Part shown: piece by piece, positions 34,169 through 42,752 of the stretch
How positions within the stretch are numbered: the first letter of the stretch is position 1
Layout of the letters: each line of letters starts with the position of its first letter
Assembly: GCA_002451215.1 (NCBI GenBank)
Contig: DKBM01000048.1
Coordinates: forward strand, 1 to 64,000
DNA: 64,000 bases
Source: SM1-46 sp002451215
GTDB lineage: Bacteria; Pseudomonadota; Gammaproteobacteria; Acidiferrobacterales; Sulfurifustaceae
Direction of reading: 5' to 3'
Program-made: the position numbers and the translations under genes
The notes under the pieces: model-generated
The model's input: only the letters and a program-made list of their open reading frames with translations
Databases searched by the model: none
Told to the model about the DNA's origin: nothing

Positions 34169-36409
34169 GTGGAAAGGAAAATCCTCCGTCTATTGATCGT
34201 CGACGACTCCCCGGATGACGCGGAGGGCGTAGTCGCGGCCGTGCGCAAGGGCGGCTACATGCTGAAGTCCCAGCGCGTGCAGGATCTCGCCAGCATGCAG
34301 GCAGCGCTCGACAAGGGCACTTGGGACTTGGTGCTCTCCGAATTCAATATGCCCCACTTCGGCGCGCGAATGGCGCTTGATCTGCTCAAGCGCGCCGAGC
34401 TGGATTTGCCACTGATCGTCATGACACGCGACATCAGGGATGAAGATCTCGTGCAGATCATGCGCGCAGGCGCGCGCGATGTCGTACGGAAGTCCCAGGC
34501 GGCCCGGCTCGCGCCCGCTATCCGGCGCGAACTGCAGGCGGTCGACGACCGCCACGCACTCCAGATCGCCCAAGCCAAGCTCGGCGAGCTCGAGCAGCAA
34601 CACCGCGCCGTGATCGAAGGCGCGCGCGACGCGCTCTGCTACAGCCAGGACGGCATGCACGTGAACGCCAACAGGTCCTACCTCGCGCTGTTTGGGTATT
34701 CCGATGCGTCCGAGCTGGAAGGTGTCCCGGTCATGAACCTCATCGACAAGGTCGATCATGCCCGCTACAAGGAAATGTTGCGCAAGAATATGAAGGATGG
34801 TGCCGTCACCGCGCAGGAATTCATGGGCGTGCGGAAGGACGACTCACGCTTCGCGATCGAAGTTGCGCTTTCCACTATCGAGCTCGATGGTGAGCCCTGC
34901 ACGCAGATGGTGGTGACCGACATTTCCAAGCGCAAGGCCGCCGAATCCAAGCTGCAGTACATGAGTCAGCATGATCCACTCACCGGCCTGTTCAACCGAC
35001 ACCATTTCCTGCAAGAGGCTGGCAAGACGGTGGACAGCGCCAGGAAGGGCAAGGCCGCTGCGACTCTCCTATATATTGATCTGCACCAGCTCAAGCGGAT
35101 CAACGACACTCTCGGTTATGCAGCTGGCGATCGCCTGCTGATCCGTGTGACCAAACTGTTCCGCGAGCGCATGGGCGATGACGCCATCGTGGCGCGCTAC
35201 GGCGGCGATGAGTTCGTGGCGCTGTTGCCCAACAAGTCGACCGCCGAGGTCAAAGAACGTATTGAAGCGTTACACAAGGCGCTGCGCGAGGCGAGCTTCG
35301 CCGAGGGCGGCAAGACCTACCAATGCGCGTGCACGCTTGGTACCGCACTGATCGACCGCAACACCGAGAGCGCGCAGAAGGCTATCGCCGAGGCGTACCA
35401 GGCAAGCCAGAAGGATCGTCCTGGGGTGGCATCGGCGCCCGAGGGTCTCAGCGCCCGCCCGAGTGTCGCGGCAACTACCGAACACGAAGCACCGGCGCCT
35501 GCCAAGCCCCTGCCGACGGCGGCACAGCCGCGACAGGCCCCCGCAGTCGATTCTCCGCGGGCTGCTCAATCGTCACCGGCCAGCCGCCCCCAGTCAGCGA
35601 CGGCTCCCGTCAAATGGGTCGAGCGGATTCGGCACGCACTCGCCCATGACGGCTTCACCCTCGCCTATCAACCGGTGGTGAATCTCCACGGCGACCCTGC
35701 TGAATTCTTCGAAGTGCTGGTACGTATGCAGGGACCCGACGGCAAGCTGGTAAACGCCGGACAATTTATCCCGGCGGCGGAGCACGCGGGACTCTCCACC
35801 GACATCGATCGCTGGGTCGCACGCGTCGCGGTCGAGGGGCTCGCAACGCTTCATCAGGAGGGGCGTCAAGCGACGTTCTTCGTAAACATTTCTCCCCCGG
35901 CATTCGTCGACAAAGAACTCATCACCGGCACCGCGCAGGCGCTGTTCGCGGCCGGCATCAAAGCAAAGTATCTGGTATTCGAGATTGACGAGGCGGCTAT
36001 CGCAAAGAGTCCGACCGCGGCGGCAGGCTTCCTGCGCTCCGCGAAGAAGATTGGCTGCGGCGTCTCGATCGACAACTTCGGGCGCGACCCCAGGGCACTC
36101 GAGGCGCTGCACGATATCAAGATTGACTTCGCCAAGATCGACGGATCCTTCATCCGCAACCTCGCCGGCGACGCCGTGAGCGAAGCGGCGCTGCGGGCTC
36201 TGGTCGAAGTCGCCAAGTCGTTCGATATTCTCACGGTCGCCAAATCTGTCGAGAAGGCCGAGAACCTTGCCGAGCTCTGGCGCTACAGCGTCGACTACGT
36301 AATGGGCAATTACTTCCAGGAGGCGGACGCCTCCACAAGCTACGACTTTGGTGGCGAAACCGAGCTTTCTTCGGATACTATTACCGCTCCCAGCTGGGCG
36401 GCTCGCTAG
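34169..36409 (+). CDS. FimX-like REC-PAS-GGDEF-EAL c-di-GMP protein
   Basis: A 746-residue cytoplasmic signalling protein. The receiver (about 1-120) keeps D12/D13 and K108, but E58 stands where the phosphoacceptor aspartate should be (LSEFNMP). A PAS domain follows (about 145-255), then GGDEF (about 262-405, with an intact GGDEF motif near 345). An Ala/Pro linker leads to a degenerate EAL domain (about 468-720): EVL replaces EAL, DNFG replaces DDFG and AKSVE replaces the usual catalytic segment. This layout matches FimX/TdcA-type regulators of type IV pili. Start is GTG 34169. Confidence 0.88.
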   Translation: MERKILRLLIVDDSPDDAEGVVAAVRKGGYMLKSQRVQDLASMQAALDKGTWDLVLSEFNMPHFGARMALDLLKRAELDLPLIVMTRDIRDEDLVQIMRAGARDVVRKSQAARLAPAIRRELQAVDDRHALQIAQAKLGELEQQHRAVIEGARDALCYSQDGMHVNANRSYLALFGYSDASELEGVPVMNLIDKVDHARYKEMLRKNMKDGAVTAQEFMGVRKDDSRFAIEVALSTIELDGEPCTQMVVTDISKRKAAESKLQYMSQHDPLTGLFNRHHFLQEAGKTVDSARKGKAAATLLYIDLHQLKRINDTLGYAAGDRLLIRVTKLFRERMGDDAIVARYGGDEFVALLPNKSTAEVKERIEALHKALREASFAEGGKTYQCACTLGTALIDRNTESAQKAIAEAYQASQKDRPGVASAPEGLSARPSVAATTEHEAPAPAKPLPTAAQPRQAPAVDSPRAAQSSPASRPQSATAPVKWVERIRHALAHDGFTLAYQPVVNLHGDPAEFFEVLVRMQGPDGKLVNAGQFIPAAEHAGLSTDIDRWVARVAVEGLATLHQEGRQATFFVNISPPAFVDKELITGTAQALFAAGIKAKYLVFEIDEAAIAKSPTAAAGFLRSAKKIGCGVSIDNFGRDPRALEALHDIKIDFAKIDGSFIRNLAGDAVSEAALRALVEVAKSFDILTVAKSVEKAENLAELWRYSVDYVMGNYFQEADASTSYDFGGETELSSDTITAPSWAAR

Positions 36410-36473
36410 ACTCCACCGCATTACCCTCCGGCTGTACCCCAACAACGGTTGTATGCGCACTGGTTAGCAGACC

Positions 36474-38150
36474 ATGTCAGGCCAATTCATTTTCACCATG
36501 AACCGGGTAGGCAAGGTCGTGCCGCCCAAGCGCGAGATCCTGCGCGATATTTCCCTGTCGTTCTTCCCGGGCGCCAAGATCGGTGTGTTGGGCCTTAACG
36601 GTTCGGGCAAATCGACACTGCTGCGCATCATGGCGGGCGTCGACACAAACTACGACGGCGAAGCGCGTCCACAGCCCGGCATCAAGATCGGCTTCCTGGC
36701 GCAAGAACCGGAACTCGACGCGAAAAAAGACGTGCGTGGCAACGTGGAAGAAGCCGTGGCCGAGACCAAGAAGCTGCTGGACGACTTCAACGCGATTTCG
36801 GAAAAATTCGCCGAACCGATGTCCGAGGATGAGATGAACAAGCTGCTCGAGAAGCAGGCGACGCTTCAGGAAAGGATCGATTCCGCTGGTGCCTGGGAAC
36901 TCGAGCGCAAACTCGAGATCGCGGCCGATGCCCTGCGCCTGCCGCCTTGGGAGGCGGACGTCACCAAGCTCTCGGGCGGCGAGCGTCGCCGTGTGGCGCT
37001 TTGCCGGCTGCTGCTCTCGCAGCCCGACATGCTGTTGCTCGATGAGCCGACCAACCATCTGGATGCCGAATCAGTCGCCTGGCTCGAGCGCTTCCTGCAT
37101 GAGTACGCCGGCACGGTAGTAGCCGTAACGCACGATCGCTACTTCCTCGACAATGTCGCGGGATGGATCCTCGAACTCGACCGCGGCCACGGCATTCCCT
37201 GGAAGGGCAACTACTCCTCCTGGCTCGAACAGAAGGAAAAGCGTCTCGAGCAGGAAGAGAAACAGGAAACGGCGCGCATGAAGGCCATGAAGGAAGAACT
37301 CGAGTGGGTGCGCCAGAATCCGAAGGGCCGGCACGCCAAGAGCAAGGCGCGCCTCGCGCGCTACGAGGAACTGGCTTCCCAGGAATACCAAAAGCGCAAC
37401 GAAACCAAGGAGATTTTCATCCCGCCGGGGCCCCGCCTCGGCGACCTGGTCGTGGAGGCCAAAGGACTCACCAAAGGCTTTGGTGATCGGCTGCTGATCG
37501 ACGGTCTAGAGTTCTCGCTGCCGCGCGGCGGAATCGTCGGGATTATCGGCCCGAACGGTGCCGGCAAGACCACCCTCTTCCGGATGATTACTGGCCAGGA
37601 AAAACCGGACAGTGGCGAGCTGCGCATCGGGCCAACGGTACAAATCGCGTACGTCGATCAGTCGCGCGACTCTCTGGATGGCAAGAAGACCGTGTGGGAG
37701 GAGATCTCCGGCGGCCACGACAATATACTGCTCGGCAAGCACGAGGTGCCCTCGCGCGCCTACTGCGGGCGCTTCAATTTCCGCGGCAACGACCAGCAGA
37801 AACGCGTTGCCGATCTCTCGGGCGGCGAGCGCAACCGCCTGCATCTCGCCAAGCTACTGAAGAGCGGTGGTAACCTATTGCTGCTCGATGAGCCGACCAA
37901 CGATCTCGACGTGGAAACCTTGCGCGCTCTGGAAGAGGCGCTACTCGACTTCGGCGGTTGCGCCGTAATCATCTCGCACGACCGCTGGTTCCTGGATCGC
38001 ATCGCGACGCACATCCTCGCTTTTGAGGGTGACTCCAAGGTGGTCTGGTTCGAGGGCAATTTCGCCGATTACGAGGCGGACAAGAAGCGCCGCCTCGGCC
38101 ACGACGCCGACCAGCCGCACCGCATCAAGTACCGCAAGCTGGTCCATTGA
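36474..38150 (+). CDS. ettA: Energy-dependent translational throttle protein EttA
   Basis: An ABC-F ATPase that binds the ribosomal E site and gates entry into elongation according to ATP/ADP. Two ABC domains are visible: GLNGSGKST, LSGGERRR and LLLDEPTNHLDAES, then GPNGAGKTT, LSGGERNR and LLLDEPTNDLD. The arm and linker regions lie between (LEWVRQNPKGRHAKSKARLARYEE). Length 558, as expected for EttA. It is a single gene; about 230 bases follow before the second bufferin precursor. Confidence 0.95.
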   Translation: MSGQFIFTMNRVGKVVPPKREILRDISLSFFPGAKIGVLGLNGSGKSTLLRIMAGVDTNYDGEARPQPGIKIGFLAQEPELDAKKDVRGNVEEAVAETKKLLDDFNAISEKFAEPMSEDEMNKLLEKQATLQERIDSAGAWELERKLEIAADALRLPPWEADVTKLSGGERRRVALCRLLLSQPDMLLLDEPTNHLDAESVAWLERFLHEYAGTVVAVTHDRYFLDNVAGWILELDRGHGIPWKGNYSSWLEQKEKRLEQEEKQETARMKAMKEELEWVRQNPKGRHAKSKARLARYEELASQEYQKRNETKEIFIPPGPRLGDLVVEAKGLTKGFGDRLLIDGLEFSLPRGGIVGIIGPNGAGKTTLFRMITGQEKPDSGELRIGPTVQIAYVDQSRDSLDGKKTVWEEISGGHDNILLGKHEVPSRAYCGRFNFRGNDQQKRVADLSGGERNRLHLAKLLKSGGNLLLLDEPTNDLDVETLRALEEALLDFGGCAVIISHDRWFLDRIATHILAFEGDSKVVWFEGNFADYEADKKRRLGHDADQPHRIKYRKLVH

Positions 38151-38212
38151 CCCGGGAACTGGGCGGGGCCGGCAGGCGCGTCATGGTTGCCGCTGCGCCG
38201 GCGAACCCTCCT

Positions 38213-38237
38213 GTAAGAAGTACCGCGAGGGCGCGAC
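38213..38237 (+). promoter_or_regulatory. ECF-type promoter of bufferin cassette 2
   Basis: GTAAGA (38213-38218), 15 bases, CGAC (38234-38237), with extended CTGTAAG and GCGCGAC blocks exactly as at 18873-18897. The predicted transcript would have a leader of about 140 bases. Confidence 0.68.
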
Positions 38238-38251
38238 TAATGGCGTGGAAA

Positions 38252-38294
38252 GTCAGACCAGCTGGGGAATCTGTGCCACCCCTCCGGGTCTGAC
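38252..38294 (+). other. Structured leader upstream of bufferin precursor 2
   Basis: GTCAGACC (38252-38259) pairs perfectly with GGTCTGAC (38287-38294). An inner GGGG/CCCC pair can extend the hairpin. It lies within the predicted 5' UTR, 90-130 bases before the ATG, and could influence mRNA stability or translation. Confidence 0.45.
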
Positions 38295-38383
38295 CCAACA
38301 GCTCGAGGGAACTGGTTCGCCCAATCCTTCGGGTGCTCGCCGCAAGGCAACAACCCTAGCAACTGGAATGGAGAAATACCTTT

Positions 38384-38653
38384 ATGACGACCGCTAAGAA
38401 GCTCTCGGGCATTGCCCTCGCCACCGCCGCCGCCGGCCTGTTCGCCGCTGCTGGCATGACGCCAGCCGTGGCTGCCAAGCATGAGGGCATGGTGCATTGC
38501 CTGGGCGTGAATGCCTGCAAGGGCAAGAGCGACTGCGCTACCGCCTCAAGCGCCTGCAAGGGCCAGAATGCCTGCAAGGGCAAAGGCTTCGTCGCCATGT
38601 CCGCCAAGGACTGCACTGCCAAGGGTGGCAAGGTCGAAGCCCCAAAGAAGTAA
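38384..38653 (+). CDS. bufA: Bufferin precursor 2 (six-cysteine type)
   Basis: An 89-residue secreted metallophore precursor. It has a signal peptide of about 31 residues (LSGIALATAAAGLFAAAGM, ending AVAA). The mature part carries six cysteines at C39, C45, C51, C58, C64 and C77 (HCLGVNACKGKSDC, SSAC, NAC, KDC) and many lysines and glycines. The pattern differs from the four-cysteine DUF2282 type at 19181, so it is a second bufferin class. GGAATGGAGAAAT provides the ribosome-binding site. It heads a cassette with its own MNIO and partner genes. Confidence 0.92.
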   Translation: MTTAKKLSGIALATAAAGLFAAAGMTPAVAAKHEGMVHCLGVNACKGKSDCATASSACKGQNACKGKGFVAMSAKDCTAKGGKVEAPKK

Positions 38654-38671
38654 TTTCCTTGATGGGAAGCG

Positions 38672-38699
38672 CCGGGCGCCGACAGGCGCCCGGTTTTTT
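38672..38699 (+). terminator. Terminator between bufferin precursor and MNIO gene
   Basis: CCGGGCGCC (38672-38680), loop GACA, GGCGCCCGG (38685-38693), TTTTTT (38694-38699). It lies inside the cassette. Partial read-through would give high precursor and low enzyme mRNA levels. Confidence 0.88.
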
Positions 38700-38707
38700 C
38701 TGCATCG

Positions 38708-39577
38708 ATGACAACCTCTCTCGTTCACCCACCGATTGGATTTGGCCTCGGGCTGCGCGCCTCGCACTACGAGGACATCCTGAGTGGTCCGCGGCGCATC
38801 GATTGGTTCGAAATACTTTCGGAAAATTACATGGTGCCGGGTGGCAAGCCCCTGCACTATCTGGATCGCATCCGCGCTGAGTATCCGCTGGTGATGCATG
38901 GCGTCTCGCTTTCCATTGGCTCGACCGATCCCCTGAACCGCGACTACCTGCGCGACCTCAAGAAACTGGCCGAACGCGTGCAGCCGGCGTGGATTTCCGA
39001 TCATCTGTGCTGGACCGGCGTGGCCGGCAAGAACATGCATGATCTGCTGCCGCTGCCCTATGATCGTGAAACGCTCGATCATGTCGCCAACCGCATCCAG
39101 CATGTGCAGGAATTCCTCGGCCGTCGCATTCTGCTTGAGAATGTGTCGAGCTATCTCACCTACAAGCGTTCCGAGATGAGCGAGTGGGATTTCCTGCGTG
39201 AGGTCTGCAACCGCGCTGACTGCCTGATCCTGCTGGATGTCAACAACATCTACGTCAGCAGCGTGAATCACGGTTTCGACCCGATTGAATACCTCGATGG
39301 CGTGCCGGCAGACCGGGTGCAGCAGTTCCACCTTGCCGGTCATCGCAACCTCGAGACCCATATCATCGATACCCACGATGAACCCGTCGTCGATCCGGTC
39401 TGGGACCTGTACGCCGAGGCACTGAAGCGCTTTGGGCCCGTCTCGACGATGATCGAGCGCGACGACAATATTCCGGCCCTCGCGGAGCTTGCGGACGAAC
39501 TCGACCACGCCCGTCATATTGCCGTGGAAACACTCGGTTCGGGCACGCATACGCGCCGGCGCGTGGTGCCCGCATGA
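38708..39577 (+). CDS. bufB: Bufferin-modifying MNIO enzyme (DUF692), intact copy
   Basis: A complete 289-residue multinuclear iron oxidase. Likely metal ligands and active-site blocks are all present: E39/N40 (EILSENY), H64 (MHGVSLSIGS), D98/H99 (SDHLCW), E134 (LENVSSYL), D167/N169/N170 (LLDVNN), H178 (NHGFD), H198 (FHLAGH), D211/H213/E215 (DTHDE) and E240 (IERDDNIP). Substrate is presumably the six-cysteine peptide just upstream. It starts 8 bases after the T-tract of the internal terminator with no clear Shine-Dalgarno, suggesting low translation. It overlaps the next gene by 4 bases. Confidence 0.94.
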   Translation: MTTSLVHPPIGFGLGLRASHYEDILSGPRRIDWFEILSENYMVPGGKPLHYLDRIRAEYPLVMHGVSLSIGSTDPLNRDYLRDLKKLAERVQPAWISDHLCWTGVAGKNMHDLLPLPYDRETLDHVANRIQHVQEFLGRRILLENVSSYLTYKRSEMSEWDFLREVCNRADCLILLDVNNIYVSSVNHGFDPIEYLDGVPADRVQQFHLAGHRNLETHIIDTHDEPVVDPVWDLYAEALKRFGPVSTMIERDDNIPALAELADELDHARHIAVETLGSGTHTRRRVVPA

Positions 39578-40353
39578 GCGGACGGCTGCCGGCGCTACAA
39601 GAGGACTTTCAGAGCTATCTGCTCAGTCTCTCCGGGGCGATGGAGCAGGAGATTGTGAGCGATACGCTCGATGCCAGGATGCGACTCCAGATCTACGCCG
39701 ACGCCTATCGGTTGCGTCTGCTCGAAGCACTCGAAACCGATTTCGTCGCGTTGCGCGCGGCGCTGGGACCGGAGGCATTCGACCGGCTCGGGCGCGCCTA
39801 CATCGACGCCAATCCCTCGGATCACTATTCGGTTCGCTACTTCGGCCGGAACCTGAGCCGCTTCCTCGCCCAAACCGACCCCTATCGCGAGCAACCGGTG
39901 CTTGCCGATATCGCGCGTTTCGAGTGGGCCATGACCGATGCCTTTGATGCGCCGGATGCGGACGTCGCCACCGTCGCCGACATGGCAGCCGTGCCGCCCA
40001 ACGACTGGCCGGGGCTGCGATTCGCCCTGCATCCCTCTCTCCAGCGTATCGATCTTCAATGGAACGCGAGCGCCATCTGGCATGCCGCCGACAAGGACGA
40101 GTCCCTGCCGGCGCCTGAACAGGCCGAGTACCCGGTCGGCTGGATGATCTGGCGCCAGGGGCTGCAAATCTACTTCCGCTCGCTCTCCGTAGACCAGGCG
40201 TGGATGCTGGACGCCCTGGGCGACGGCCAGAACTTCGCCGAAGTCTGCGAAGGACTGACGGAGTGGATCGACGCGCAGTACGTCGCCGGGCACGCCGCCG
40301 GACTGCTCAAGCAGTGGGTCACCGACGGACTGATCAGCGGCCTTCATTATTAG
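39574..40353 (+). CDS. bufC: Bufferin partner protein BufC (DUF2063), copy 2
   Basis: A 259-residue DUF2063 protein, likely precursor-binding partner of the MNIO enzyme. The N-terminal helical domain (ALQEDFQSYLL, MRLQIYADAYRLRLLEALETDFVALRAALG, about 1-110) is characteristic. The C terminus is a winged-helix-like domain (QNFAEVCEGLTEWI, AAGLLKQWVTDGLISGL). Its ATG overlaps the MNIO stop (ATGA). It is clearly diverged from copy 1 at 20319. No DoxX gene follows here; a SulP transporter does. Confidence 0.91.
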   Translation: MSGRLPALQEDFQSYLLSLSGAMEQEIVSDTLDARMRLQIYADAYRLRLLEALETDFVALRAALGPEAFDRLGRAYIDANPSDHYSVRYFGRNLSRFLAQTDPYREQPVLADIARFEWAMTDAFDAPDADVATVADMAAVPPNDWPGLRFALHPSLQRIDLQWNASAIWHAADKDESLPAPEQAEYPVGWMIWRQGLQIYFRSLSVDQAWMLDALGDGQNFAEVCEGLTEWIDAQYVAGHAAGLLKQWVTDGLISGLHY

Positions 40354-40374
40354 CAAAGATCGCCGCTACATGAC

Positions 40375-40394
40375 GGTAGCGCTACCGCTATACT
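40375..40394 (+). promoter_or_regulatory. Palindrome with -10 upstream of SulP gene
   Basis: A perfect 12-base palindrome GGTAGCGCTACC (40375-40386) lies directly before TATACT (40389-40394), about 30 bases upstream of the SulP ATG. It overlaps the promoter spacer and could be an operator. Confidence 0.45.
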
Positions 40395-40419
40395 GGCGCT
40401 AGCAAGAATCGGTGACCGC

Positions 40420-42129
40420 ATGTTTGGTGCTATCCGCGAAACCCTCGCGATCCCTTTCACACCCACACGGCTGCGCGCCGACCTTCTCGCCGGACTCACT
40501 GTCGGCGTGATCGCGCTGCCGCTGTCGCTGGCGCTGGCGATCGCTTCCGGCGCGCCGCCCCAGCACGGGCTGTACACCGCGATCGTCGCCGGCATTGTAA
40601 TTGCGCTAAGCGGCGGCTCGCGCCTCAATGTCTCGGGTCCAACTGCGGCGTTTGTCGTTATTCTCCTGCCGATTACTGCCAAGTTTGGACTGGGCGGACT
40701 ACTGCTGAGCGGGCTACTCGCCGGAATCATTCTCATGGCGATGGGTCTGGCGCGACTCGGTACGCTGGTGCAGGTCGTCCCCTACCCGGTGATAGTCGGG
40801 TTCACGTCGGGAATCGCCGTGGTGATAGCGACATTGCAGCTCAAGGATCTGCTCGGGATCGGAGCGCTCCCGGCCAGCGAGCACTACCTCGATAATCTCC
40901 ATAGTCTGGCCTTGGCACTGCCGCGTTTTCATTGGACCGACCTGACGATCGGCCTGCTCACGCTCGCTGTGTTGATCGGCTGGTCGTACCGCAAGAGCCG
41001 CGTCCCCGGCCATCTGGTGGCGCTGCTCGTCGGCACCGCAGCCGCGTGGCTGCTCGGCACGCTTGGCAGCGGGTTTGCGGTCGAGACGCTCGGCTCGCGC
41101 TTTACGTACCAGCTCGATGGCATCACTGGGCACGGCATCCCGCCGGTGCTGCCATCACTGGTGTGGCCTTGGGAACTGCCCGGACCCGGCGGCGAATCCA
41201 TCGGTCTCAGTTTCGATTTGTTCAAGTCGCTGCTCGGCTCGGCATTTGCTATCGCGATTCTCGGTGCGCTCGAGTCATTGCTTTGCGCCACGGTCGCCGA
41301 CGGTATGTCCGGTACTCGGCACGACCCGAACGACGAGCTGATCGGTCAGGGGCTCGGTAACATCGTGGCACCGTTCTTTGGCGGAATCCCGGCGACCGCG
41401 GCACTCGCGCGTACCGCTGCAAATATCCGCGCCGGGGCGATATCGCCGCTGTCGTCGGTCGTGCATGCGCTGTTCATTGTTGTTTCCATCCTGGCGCTGG
41501 CACCACTGCTGGCATTCCTACCCATGGCATCGATGGCAGCACTGTTGCTAATGGTCGCCTGGAACATGGGCGAGGCCCGTCACTTCGCGCGCATCGTCCG
41601 AATCGCGCCCCGCAGCGATGTACTGACGCTGCTCACCTGCTTCATCCTCACTGTCTTGTTCAATATGGAGATCGCCGTCGGTGTGGGAATGGGCCTGGCG
41701 GCGCTGCTTTTCATTCGGCGCACGATTGAGCTAACTGGTGCCCGGTTCATGGAGAGCCACGAACACCCGCATACCGCGGCGTTGCCGAACAGTATTGTGC
41801 TTTACGACATCAACGGCCCGCTGTTCTTCGGCGCAGCCCAAAAGGCCTTGAGTGGGCTAACCCGGTTACGACACGATATTCAGGCTGTGATTCTCGACAT
41901 GACGGACGTGCCAATGATGGACGTGACCGGGCTGGTGGCGCTGGAATCGATAGTCGACGCCCTACGCAAGAAGAACATCCTGCTGATCATCAACAATCTC
42001 GCCCCGCGCATTCGCCGAAAACTGCAACACGCCGGAATCGATGAACAACTGGGCGCCATCCACTTTGTCGCCACGCTGGACGAAGCGAGCCGCGCCGCCC
42101 TCGAACACACCCACACGCCGCCCGTCTAA
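40420..42129 (+). CDS. SulP family anion transporter with STAS domain (DauA-like)
   Basis: A 569-residue inner-membrane transporter of the SLC26/SulP family. About 12 hydrophobic segments cover residues 20-430 (DLLAGLTVGVIALPLSLALAI, the SulP start signature). A C-terminal STAS domain at about 440-560 has VILDMTDVPMMDVTGL. Substrates in the family include sulfate, bicarbonate and dicarboxylates. Sulfate would fit the sulfur context, and the closest general match is DauA-like. It stands after bufferin cassette 2, with its own promoter candidate. Confidence 0.88.
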   Translation: MFGAIRETLAIPFTPTRLRADLLAGLTVGVIALPLSLALAIASGAPPQHGLYTAIVAGIVIALSGGSRLNVSGPTAAFVVILLPITAKFGLGGLLLSGLLAGIILMAMGLARLGTLVQVVPYPVIVGFTSGIAVVIATLQLKDLLGIGALPASEHYLDNLHSLALALPRFHWTDLTIGLLTLAVLIGWSYRKSRVPGHLVALLVGTAAAWLLGTLGSGFAVETLGSRFTYQLDGITGHGIPPVLPSLVWPWELPGPGGESIGLSFDLFKSLLGSAFAIAILGALESLLCATVADGMSGTRHDPNDELIGQGLGNIVAPFFGGIPATAALARTAANIRAGAISPLSSVVHALFIVVSILALAPLLAFLPMASMAALLLMVAWNMGEARHFARIVRIAPRSDVLTLLTCFILTVLFNMEIAVGVGMGLAALLFIRRTIELTGARFMESHEHPHTAALPNSIVLYDINGPLFFGAAQKALSGLTRLRHDIQAVILDMTDVPMMDVTGLVALESIVDALRKKNILLIINNLAPRIRRKLQHAGIDEQLGAIHFVATLDEASRAALEHTHTPPV

Positions 42130-42223
42130 TACGCAGCCTGCTGCCCCCGGTACGGCAACGCCGAGGGCAGAGGCGACACGACTCATTGCTTCATTCACTC
42201 CGATCCCTATGCGAGGATCCTGA

Positions 42224-42721
42224 TCAGGCCTCCACCGCCCTGGTGCGCGCGGGCATCGTTCCCGTCGCCACCCGAAAAGTGAACGAAGGCACGCAGAAGC
42301 CGGTGGCCACCGGGACAGCGGCTGTGATCACCAGCAACCAGCCCATGACTTGACCAGCCATCGCCGCCCCGGCGAGCATGAGGCCGGCCGTCACCACCAA
42401 CCAGATCCCGGCCAGGGCGCAGGCAAAGCGGCGCGGAGCCCGGTATACCGGCAAGCGCGGTCCCTTGAGAGCATGGCGCAGGCCATGATTGTAGAACACG
42501 TCGAACGGACTGCCGGACAAGAGCGCGCCCAGCAGCGCGAGCGGCGCCAACAGCAGAAGCATCTGCGGACTGGCGAGCGCCGTCGCGATACCCCCCAGCA
42601 CCATGCAGAAAGCCGGGCCGACACGTAACCCGAGATCGACGGCCTTCAGATCCCGATCCGGCACATCGGTAAAACCCTGCAACGCAACCAGCCAGCGAAT
42701 GGTGTCAATGTTGTTGCTCAT
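42224..42721 (-). CDS. DUF4395-like membrane protein
   Basis: A 165-residue membrane protein with four hydrophobic segments (FCMVLGGIATALA, LLLLAPLALLGAL, WLVVTAGLMLAGA, WLLVITAAVPVATG) and a conserved FCVPSFTF near the end. The N terminus (MSNNIDTIRWLVALQGF) is soluble. It is the last of a three-gene operon after a methyltransferase and a small HMA-like protein, each with its own good AGGAG site. Function not known. Confidence 0.7.
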   Translation of the reverse strand: MSNNIDTIRWLVALQGFTDVPDRDLKAVDLGLRVGPAFCMVLGGIATALASPQMLLLLAPLALLGALLSGSPFDVFYNHGLRHALKGPRLPVYRAPRRFACALAGIWLVVTAGLMLAGAAMAGQVMGWLLVITAAVPVATGFCVPSFTFRVATGTMPARTRAVEA

Positions 42722-42752
42722 GGGTGGTCTCCTGATTTAGATAACGGTCGCG

